A stretch of 64,000 nucleotides of DNA from Blastomussa wellsi. Its lineage: Eukaryota; Cnidaria; Anthozoa; Scleractinia; Plerogyridae. Shown in pieces: positions 1 through 10,200 of the stretch; the first letter of the stretch is position 1, and every line of letters starts with the position of its first letter. Location of the stretch: positions 24,841,377 through 24,905,376 of the forward strand of contig OX393562.1 of NCBI GenBank assembly GCA_947652115.1. Reading direction: 5' to 3'. The notes beneath the pieces were generated by a model. The model did no database searches, was not told the DNA's origin, and worked only from the letters and a program-made list of their open reading frames with translations. Position numbers and translations under genes: made by a program.

Positions 1-860
1 TAAAATGGGCCAGAGAAATCAGAGTTCCAACGGGATTCAAACTCGTGACTCCGCGTCAAGCGGTTCGATGCTCTGACAACGTCAAAACAGTTCAGAGCTC
101 CGACGGGATTCAAACCCGTGTCTCCTCGATATATACTTATTATAGGGATAAAATGCTCTATAAAGATCGACGAGAAAAATCGGAGCTCAAACGGTATTCA
201 AAGCCATCTAATTTCGGCCAAAAAAAAAACAGAGCTCCAACGGGATTCAAACCCGTGACTTCGCGTTAGCGGTTCGATTTCTAACAACGGCAAAACAATT
301 CAGAGCTCCAACGGGATTCAAACCCGTGACCTCGCGTTAGCGGTTCGATGCTCTGACAACGGCAAAACAGTTCAGAGTTCCGACGTGATTTAAAACTGTC
401 TCTCCTTGATATATAATGTACGATGCCGTAATGTCGGGAAGAAAAATCAGAGCAACAACGGGATTCAAACCCGTGACTCCGCGTTTGCGGTTCGGTGTTC
501 TGACAACAGCAAAACAATTCAGAGCGCCAACGGAATTGAAACCTGTCTCTCCTCGTTATATAAGGGTACGATGCTGTAATGTTGGCAAGAAAAAGCAGCT
601 CCAACGGGATTCAAACCCGTGTCTCCGCCCTAGCGGTTCGATGCTCTGTACAACGGCAAGACAATTCAGAGCTCCGACGGGATTCAAACCCGTGTCCCCT
701 CGATAGATAGGGTAACGATGCTCTAAGATCGACGAGAAACTGAATCAGAGCTCCAACGCGATAGCTCGACGAGAAATACAGATCTCCAACGTGAATCAAA
801 CCCGCGATGCTCTAAGATCGGTGAAAAAAAGTCATAGCTCCAACGATTAAAACCCGTGCC
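1..860 (-). repeat. Tandem array of tRNA-sized, tRNA-like units
   Basis: About eleven head-to-tail units of roughly 68-80 bp. On the minus strand each ends in a T-arm-like stretch (ACGGGTTTGAATCCCGT) followed by GGAGCTCTG. Many have an upstream AGAGCATCG stretch, like the 3' side of a D-arm and the anticodon stem. T-arm cores start near 31, 107, 237, 305, 457, 601 and 673, with more degenerate ones near 197, 381, 529 and 787. Two unit types alternate: one with CGAACCGCTAACGCG and one with a CTATCTATCGAGG-like middle. No unit has a convincing 5' acceptor strand pairing with its 3' end, so these are degenerate tRNA-derived repeats rather than working tRNA genes. Short ORFs across the array are by-products. 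Confidence 0.6.
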
Positions 861-1489
861 TTCCCGGTAACGTTTGCGCATTCAACGTATTCTGATTGCT
901 GCAATGATCACTCACTTGTTGATATGTCCCCTCAGTTCAAACATATGAAATTTCATGTATTCACAATATTCTCCAATTCGAGCCATTAGGGATATCGTCT
1001 TGAAACCTTTTAATTTTTGAAAACAAAAATTAGCAATTAACATTTACAGATATTCCTTATTTTATTTCAACAATCATTCCATACAGCCGTGATTTCTGGA
1101 AATAAGAACATCATGCATTATAAGCAATCTCATATCCCATGAGCGCTTGTATAATTTTTTTTTGTTACTAATGTATCAGTTATGATTCACATTAGACAGG
1201 AAGAAGACCGCGCGCGGTGTGAACGTCTCAAACCTCCTTAGTTGGGGGGGGGGGGGGGGGGGTGAGGAGTGGGGAATCAGTGAAAAATGAGGATGCAAAA
1301 CATCCTCGCAAGTTCGGAAATTGCCAGAACCATCTTCGGAAATTCGGGCACTCTGAAGACAGAAATTCAATGCATTTGTTCTCAGAAAAAGTTGCTCTGC
1401 CTATGGTCACTGCAGAAATGGCGCCCAAAACTTTGTACACCTTAGCCTCGTGTAGGTGTTTATAAACAAATTATATTTTTCGTGAATAG

Positions 1490-1524
<35 letters not shown>

Positions 1525-2166
1525 TCATACACATACACATCGAGTGCTGGAAACATCATGCCAACACCGCCCAATAAGGCCAAGTTTATACGAAAATAAA
1601 GATGGCCGTCCCTTGAATCAGAAACAAATATTGATACAAAATTAAACGATGAATACAAGTGGCAATTTCATTGGTTATCGATCGATAGTATCCTAATTCT
1701 GACTGGTGTGAAATACACCGCTCGTCCATCCATCCATCCACCCATCCATCCACTGAATAGCGACGTACGTCCGTACGCCGACTAAGAGTTATTTTTTTTC
1801 TGAAAAAAAAAATAATAACTCAATAATAATGATTGGAATTAAAAAAAAAGTAATCGAAGGGTCCCAAGGCTTTCCCGAACCATTAAACAAAAGAGTGACG
1901 TCACCAGTGAGTTGGTATATGGTGCACCGGCCATGGCCACTCTCTGAGCTGAGTAGTTGTTCCAATTGATCAGCGGTCGCTGTTTCAAGTGTGCGCGGGA
2001 TTGCGTGAGCAGGGTTGAGTGCAAGGAACGCCTGACTGAAATCGTGAAGTGAATATAATGCCTGATCCACGATTTATGGATGTAATGAATGTTCATCAAC
2101 GATATAAAAACTGATGATGAAGCGCTCTAACCTTAAAATTAGCACTCGTAATTTTGTTTATTATCA
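861..2166. other. 5' flank of the ARM-TIR locus, no gene seen
   Basis: AT-rich sequence with simple repeats: a G run near 1246-1262 and a CATC-type microsatellite near 1724-1752. A fragment at about 1488-1522 (GTAAGTTTCTAAAGAAACTG...) matches one end of the dispersed repeat also found at 25.7 and 58.6 kb. No homologous reading frame was recognised. The start codon of the ARM-TIR gene follows at 2167. Confidence 0.5.
1896..1903. promoter_or_regulatory. CRE/ATF-type palindrome TGACGTCA
   Basis: A perfect TGACGTCA palindrome lies 264 bp before the first ATG of the ARM-TIR gene, a plausible promoter position for a bZIP (CREB/ATF) site. An 8-bp match can occur by chance and no transcription start is known here. 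Confidence 0.25.
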
Positions 2167-5100
2167 ATGGGCTCTGGAGCATCTCAACGCAAAGACAGGA
2201 AAGTCGAGCTTCAGAAGTTTCAAAGTTCCGACAAGACTTCAAATACAAAGTTTCATGATGTAAACAACTTTTCAGCAACACAGACCAAGCCCGAGGAAAT
2301 GGACATGGAAATGCACCCGGTGATCGCTGAGGCAGAGAGGAATGCCAATATGTTGAAAAGACATCTGTCGGAGAGAACTTTCGCGAGCAAAGAAGTTGTG
2401 TCGTGTTGTGCGGAACTTCTGAAGTTTTCCGTCTCAATAGATGAAGACGAAGAGATCAAAACAGCGGCTTTGAACTTTTTAATGGAGAGTGAAATCCCAA
2501 GATTAATTTTTCAGATTTATGGGGCTCTTTTGACGAAGTTTCCCGACTTAGTGAAATACGATCGAGAGAAAGATATAGTGAGTCCCTTTTTGTGGAACAT
2601 ATAAACTAAACATAACTTTGCAGTTACAACATGTGTAGTAAATAAAGTTAAAAGTTATGTTATGTCATGTAAGTTATTATTAAGTATTATTCTTATTCTT
2701 ATTCTTATTATAAAGTTTTATTACTATAAAGCCTGACACTAGCGACACAAGGCCGACATCACAACATAACAGAAAGGTCATGCAAAAACCTCACACTTAT
2801 GTTTTATGTCACCAGTGTGAACAACACAACATAACGACATAGTAGGGACATAATGGCATAAAGCTACATGAACATAATGCCATAATGAAAAGATTGATCT
2901 TTTCTTTATGACGATTGTCGTTTTGTTATGTCGCTGGTGTGAACCAGGCTTTACTATTGTTGTTACTGTTCTGTATTATTAGTACAATTTCAGAGGTGAT
3001 TGTAAGAAATTAGGCATTCTGATGGGTCAAGAAACTCACCTTATGACAATATATAATAGCCATGCAAGGGGTGATAACAATAATAAGTAATAGTAATAGG
3101 ACTGAGTGGAGTACAATTCGTATAGGTAATCATATGGTTTCGAGTTCAATTTGGAATTAATTTGCATGAGTGAGTTTTGAAAAACTCACAAGTGCAAATT
3201 AATTCCAAATTGAACGAGAAAAACCGTGTTGATTACTTACAATAATTATACATGAAAAAATTTGTAGAGGGAAAGTGAAAATCTTATTGCACACAGGAAG
3301 TGAGCATTTGACGCGTATTCGAAACTTTTTTCACTGATTGGTTAATGAAGATCAGTCGATAACGCTCAACAAGATATTCAAGAGTTGTTTAACCAAGCCT
3401 AAGAGCGGGGCCTTGCATTTTTTGGTGTTTTTTTTTATAATTTAAGAATACCTGAGCCTGTGATCACATGGAAAAACCCATAACCTGGTCAGCAGTCAAC
3501 TTAAAAAAAATACGTCACCTTGATGAGCTGTACATGGTCATGTGATACTGGTCAGTGGATACCTTGTTTTGACAGCTGTCAGTTGACCATAATATGGATC
3601 TTCAATACTAAGGATAACCAAGGCGAGCTACATGTTACCTCTTTTTGCACTGAATTACCTCTGTTCTGCACTGTGTTAACTAAAAACTGCATTTCTCTTA
3701 ACCAATCAGAATGGAGAAATTTTTTCATGTATATTATTAAAGAAGTAATTGGGCGAGTAATTTATGAGCACGATTACTCCCTCGATTGTGTGACACGAAG
3801 TCATTTTACCAATTAATCACATCAATAACAAAATTCGAGGTTAGTAAGTCTTTTAGAACCTCTTGTGTGGACCTCTTTTGTGTTTTGAGAATCTCTTTTG
3901 TGCAAAAAGTCGGAAAACAGCAAGAAAAAACCCATCTGAGTGTATGTGACTGATGCGCGAATGATGCAGGTGTCCAATTACAGGTACATGTATCCAATTT
4001 GAAGTTGTTCAAATTGGATACCTGTAATTGGATATAGGTCCGTGCAGAACCAATCAAAATCGAGAATTTTGTTATAGATACAATTATGATAATAGTACTA
4101 CTACTACTACTAATAATAATAATAATACATAAGATATTTAAATAGATGATTGATTTAACAGTATTAAAATTGAGATGACGAGAAAAGGCTTATTATAATA
4201 ATTTACAAGGATAAATACTCGTATACAGTAATTACTATTACTACTTCTACCAATACATTGATTACTATTGTTATCATTATTATGTACAGTAAGTTACAAC
4301 TGACTGATCCTTCCAGAGAGTCTAAAAGCCTGATCTTTGTGAGATCCTGATCTTGTCTCGATTCTTCAAAGCCCTGACAAAGAACATTATTTAAGGATAG
4401 TTGACAGGCCTTTAAAGTTCTTAAAAAATACCATTGTTGGGTTTTTCTTGATCTGATAAACACAATACATTTAATAATTATTTTATTTATTAGTTTCATT
4501 TATACATTTATTTCTTTTCGCTTTGTCATCTTCTCTTAGGATCTTGAAAATATTAATGCATCTTTAGCACCACTACAACATGCCCAGGATGTGTTGAATT
4601 TATTGGCTGGTTTTACAGTGAATCTAACTGATTTTTCTCAAGAACGAAGCAAGAAACAGCTGTTGTTTACACATAAATAAACAAACCAGCATGTGATTTG
4701 GACGTGTTTTAGTAATAATGCTCAGTTTTAGCCAAAAATCATTAGTGCCCTTTTCCCAGCGAGCTTTTCATTTGTAATGCACAGTGTTTCGGATAAGATG
4801 AAGATCAAGGTCCACAGCTACATTAGACTTCCATTGGTTTGGTGGGAGAGATGGGAATGTGACCTTTTGGAATTCCTTGTTGACACCTTGCCTTAAAATC
4901 TCAACTGCAGCCCTGAAGTGTATTCATTTGGTAACCGTTCACTAGCTGGCTAGAGATTTTCCATGAATCACATGTTGAGGAAAAGGTTTGATTTGCTAAA
5001 TTTAAAACTCACATAATTTTGTAGGCAGTTTATTCAGTAGAAGTGAAACAAATATGTATGGTTTTGGTGTTACATATAGACAGTACTGTCTCATAAAACA

Positions 5101-7273
5101 TGGTTTGAAGTCAATGTTTTAACAAATTCTGAAACTTTTCATAATTACTTACTGGCTGCAAACACTTAATAGTTACCATAAAAGTCCATGTACGTGTAGA
5201 AGCCACACCTTTTTCCTAAACCTGGGGTTGCGGCTTAATGTATCTACCACAACATCTGTGGTTGGAGTTCTCAAAGATGCCACTGAATTGCATGTACCAA
5301 ACTGAAAGCATACATGTGAAATCAAAAAACCAAAATCATGCAAGTGCTCACTTGAACTTTCAAATTTGTTGTGCAGCTTATGAATGGACTCTTATGGTAT
5401 CCCATTCATAATATGAATCATTTTCTAAATAACAATGCTTTTGCTTGATTATAGGACCCAGAAACAAAAATAATATCACAGTTTACATCTCGTGGTAGAA
5501 TCTTGTCAAGAGTGCTTGGATTGCTGATTAATCTGGCTAAACAGGTTTCAAACAGGGTAGTCTTCACAGATAGCAATGGCATACAACATCTACTACCATT
5601 CCTTAAATCAAAAGTTACTGCATATTACCTCAAGAGTTTATTTTGCCTGGCATATCTTATTGAAGAAGACAATAACAAAACAATTATTGCAGATGCTGGT
5701 GAGGAAATAATTACCGGTGTAATTATACATGTATAATTTATCTGAAAGTGCTTTTCAATTGTGACAGTGCTCCTTGAAGAAATGCACAATACATGCATAA
5801 GGTTATATGTGCATGTACTGGTGCACTTAGATATATGGCTTGAAAAATGAAACAACCACTAAGCAAAGAGTGCAAAACCTTTTATATCAGTTACAGTATT
5901 ATGAGTTTTACCCTATTGTGACTTCTTTCTTTTTTAAAGAGCCACTATTCCGGATTGGATTCCCCACTTAGATAATAAAAAATAGTATTTTTTGAGATTA
6001 ATGAATAAGGAATATATAACAATTATTCCATGAGCCCGCATTGGATATGATTGGATTGCCGCCGATTTTTATTTCCATAATTTTACAAAGCGGCCGGAAA
6101 GAGCATACAACTTCCGGTCACACGCGCCCCGACTCCTGCCATCACCTGATTATTACATAACAGAAAGCTGAATGAAAGTGACAGCTACGCAAACGACAAT
6201 CTGTCGTCAACTTGTGGCGAAAACCAAGCTCGAATTATTTAACCAGTCAAATACAAGGTAAACAGACGATTTTGGAAGTTTTCAAGTGTGAAGAAAGTGT
6301 TCAAAGTTTAGAACGATTTTCCATATGAATTCCATATGAATGGAAAACCATTTGGCTCATAGTCGGAGTTTTTTAGCCAATCAAAAAGCTAGAAATGCAA
6401 TAGTCGGAGCTGAGAATATACTAAAAATGTGGAACTCTACATCATGAATATGGTCAGTACATACATAATAGCCCAGTACATTATATGATGAAATTGTTTT
6501 TAATGGTTTTACAATTTTTAAAATAATATTATTTTATTTCTAGAGCCACTAAAATTCATTATTGAAATGTTGGAAAAGGCAACCAAGTCAAGTACTCGTG
6601 ATTACCTGGGATTCTCTGCTAGTGACATTTCTGATGGTATAAGTAAACTTGCTGTTAATGAAAGCAACAGTAAACAAGTAAGAATGCCTCAGTTTATCTT
6701 AGGTTTGTAACTTTTCAAACCATTTGAATTTTCCCCATTTATTTTAGATTATAACATATTTCTGATCATAATAAGCATGAGCAACCAAAATTAAAAATCA
6801 AACTTATTATAAACTGTGTAGAAAAAATTAATCCAAAGGTAAATTTAAACCACAGAAAGTTCATTTTTGCTCCTCAAAAAATACCTGCTGTGAGCCAGAC
6901 TGTATCACCCCAAAGAAATATCAGAAAACTTTTAAATGAATGACCAATTTATGTTGCCCCTAAATTCTTTGCTTCTGTCATTCTTTCAATTTGATAGGGA
7001 GAAAATTCTATCTATTTCAGTTTGGTTTAAATGGTGGAATTCCTATCATTGTCAATATGTTAAAAACATCTCAACAAGATTCAGAAATGCTTGGAGGGAC
7101 TAAGGCCATGTGGATGTTATCATTTGACGCAACCAACAGAGTGCTAATTAAAGCTATCCCATCAGCAATTGAGATACTGCAAAGCTTGACAAAGCATCCA
7201 AATAGGGATGTTATGAAAGCCTCAAAAGGTGTCCTCTGGGAAATTGAAAGGAGCAGAGGCTTGACAAGTTCAG
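2167..7273 (+). CDS. ARM module 1 (exons 1-5) with N-myristoylation-type start
   Basis: The first exon (2167-2577, 137 codons) begins MGSGASQRKDRK, fitting the MGxxxS N-myristoylation consensus followed by basic residues, so membrane attachment is likely (inference). Leu-rich amphipathic helices follow (for example VVSCCAELLKFSV, IKTAALNFLMESEIP). Later exons are 5455-5698 (LGLLINLAKQV, YYLKSLFCLAYLIEED), 6544-6677 (LGFSASDISDGISKLAVNE) and 7021-7273 (GGIPIIVNMLK, VMKASKGVLWEIE), the last typical of ARM repeats. Introns are phase 0 after exon 1, phase 1 after 5698, phase 0 after 6677 and phase 1 after 7273. Exon 2 starts at 4540 after TTCTCTTAG. Its 3' end is uncertain: read-through meets TAA at 4676-4678, and the only in-phase donor seen is ACA|GTGAAT at 4617/4618. 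The module matches module 2 exon for exon. Confidence 0.65.
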
Positions 7274-10200
7274 GTAATTAAGCATAAAAATATGAAACCT
7301 ATTGGGCTTTGCATTTTAGTCAGACAAATTAGGAAGGACTTTTTTATTAACTTTGGGCAGGAGGTACACCTACATAAAGAAAAAAAAACATGCAGGGCTG
7401 TCATTAAGGGCCGTAACCCATAACACCTGTTACGGCTGAGTACATGTACATGTATGCCCTATTTTCCCTTGGTGCTATGGGTGAAATTGCCTGTTGTTGA
7501 TAGAATTCAACCACAAAGTAACAAGTTTGCTACAGGTGTGGAGAACGAGGCTACAGGTGACGCAAAACTTAATGGCAGCCCTGACATGTATTCCTAAACT
7601 CAGAGATACCTTACAAAAATAACTAAAATCTGGGAGATCACTAACTGAAACTAGTTCTTACCCCCATGTCAACCAGAAAATGCACCAATCTAAACAAAAT
7701 TCGTGCAAAATTGCTCACAATTGGTGAAAGCGGTGTGAAACCATCATTTGATGCATGTTCCTGTATCCTGTAGCACGCAGGCTATGTATCCTGGAGATTC
7801 CAAGCGATATAGGTCATTTAGTCTATTCTCTACTTGCACAAATCCCATAATACACCTCTTTTACCCCCCCAAAAATTTTGCACAATCATTGTTTCCAATT
7901 TCTCCTGGGACATGAAGATGTCCCAAGGGAAATCAAAAACAATGCCTATGCAAATTTTTTGTGGGGTAGAAGCGGTGTATTATGGTATTGTGCAATTAGA
8001 GAATTGACCATTTTCGCATTGCCCATAATACACCTTGTTTACACCCCAGAATTTTGCATAGAACTTCATCCAGGATAATAGCAGCAGTCAGCGCCACCTA
8101 TTTTCGGCGGCGAAGAAGCTACTCAACCAGGTGGATAACAGGGCGGTGTATCCACCCGTGGATGATAATACTACATTGGCGAATCAACTAGGAACTTTCT
8201 TTATTCAGAAAATTGAGACCATCGGTTCCAATCTCGATAACATGGCGCAAGGGCTGCCAGCATTCCCCGATGACCATGCGCCGGTATCACCTCCCCCCCT
8301 TTGTGAATTCAGCCTCCCCACGGAAGAGAAGGTTCGCCAGCTCATTAACAGCAGTACAAAAAAAAGCTGCACTCTAGACCCTATGCCGACATCCCTAGTT
8401 ATATATTGCATTGACGTGCTTCTACCGATTATAACGAAAATGATCAATTTATCACTTGAGTCTGGGCTATTCGCAGATGACTGGAAGTGTGCGCTTGTGC
8501 TTCCACTGCTGAAGAAGCCTGGGCTAGACCCTCTGTACAAAAACTACAGACCTGTCAGCAACCTGCAGTATGTCTCAAAGCTGACTGAAAAGATGGTGTT
8601 TGATCAGGTACACACCCATATGATGACTCATTCACTGTATCCCGAGCTTCAGTCTGCATACCGTAAAAATCATAGCACAGAAACGGCTCTTGTTAGAGTC
8701 ACAAACGATATTCTTATGAAAATGAACACTCAAGAGGTCACCTTGCTGGTCATGCTCGATCTTAGCGCCGCTTTTGATACGGTTAATCATAACATCCTCC
8801 TTACACGTCTGAATGAGGAGCTCGGGATATGTGGATTGGCCTTGGAATGGTTTAGGTCGTATCTGGCGAAAAGAGGTCAGCGAGTCTCTATTGATGGATC
8901 TCTTTCAGTGCGATTTAGCCTGGAGTGTGGTGTTCCACAAGGGTCATGTCTGGGCCCCCTGCTCTTCCTCATCTATGCATTCAAGCTATTCAGGGTGGTT
9001 GAGCATCGACTTCCACACGCGCATTGCTACGCGGATGACACACAGATTTATCTGAGTTTCAAGCCTATTAGTAACACATCCCAGGAAGATGCAGTCCGTG
9101 CGATGGAATGTTGTATCGAGAAGATCAGGCGTTGGCTGATTCACGACAGACTCCTTCTTAATGACGATAAGACTGAGTTTATTATTATTGGAACTCGCCA
9201 GCAACTTAGCAAATTGCAGGCTATGAGTATTAAAGTAGGTGGTTCAGAGATAAAACCTAGCTCCCAAGTTAAGAATCTTGGAAGCTGGCTTGACCCAAAC
9301 CTGAATATGCGTCACCATATCACAAATGTATGTAAGGCGAGTTTCTTCTACTTACATAATATTAGACGTATTAAAAAGTATTTATCGAGAGACAGCTTAA
9401 TCACCCTGGTACACGCATTCATCACGAGCAGGTTAGATTACTGTAATGCTTTATTGTATGGCCTTCCCAAAGAGCACATAGCTAAGTTACAACGCGTGCA
9501 AAATGCTGCCGCCAGGTTAATTATGGATATCAGGAAGTATTCTCATATTACTCCAGTACTCTATGAGTTACACTGGCTGCCAGTACTAGCACGTATACAT
9601 TTTAAGATTTTATTATTAGCTTTCAAAGCCATTCACGGTCTTGCACCTGTATATATTAGCAATCTTTTAGTTATCAAATGCAAGTCAACGTACAATCTTA
9701 GATCTAATTCAGGCATTTTATTAGAGCCACCTAGAGGTAAGACGCTGGCAACCCTGGGTGAACGTGCATTTCAAGCGGCTGCCCCGCATCTGTGGAATGA
9801 ACTCCCATTGCAATAGACCAATTTCGATATTTTAAAATTCAGCCAGAAACAATAGACCTCAGAACGAGGCTCCGGGGTATAAATTATAGAGTTTGTGGGA
9901 TTTATTCCCCGGAGCCTCGCAGTGATGTCTATTGTATTAGGCTGAATATTAAAATATCGAAATTGGTCTATTACGCACTATTGGATCTGTAGAAACTTTT
10001 AAGAATTCAATTAAGACTTTCCTTTTTAGGCAATCTTTTCAATAGTGGTTAAGGTACGAATTTTATTTTACATTGTTAATTTGAACTGTAATATATCATT
10101 ATATTTGAATTAGTCGTGATTCTAATATTTAGAGACATTAATTGTAAAGCGCTATTGATCTGTCATTGTAAATAGCGCTCTATAAGAAATAAATTATTAT

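Noticed and set aside
1..860. Working tRNA genes or a CRISPR-like array
   Set aside because: No unit forms a full acceptor stem and units are degenerate. The genome is eukaryotic and there is no repeat-spacer regularity of CRISPR type.
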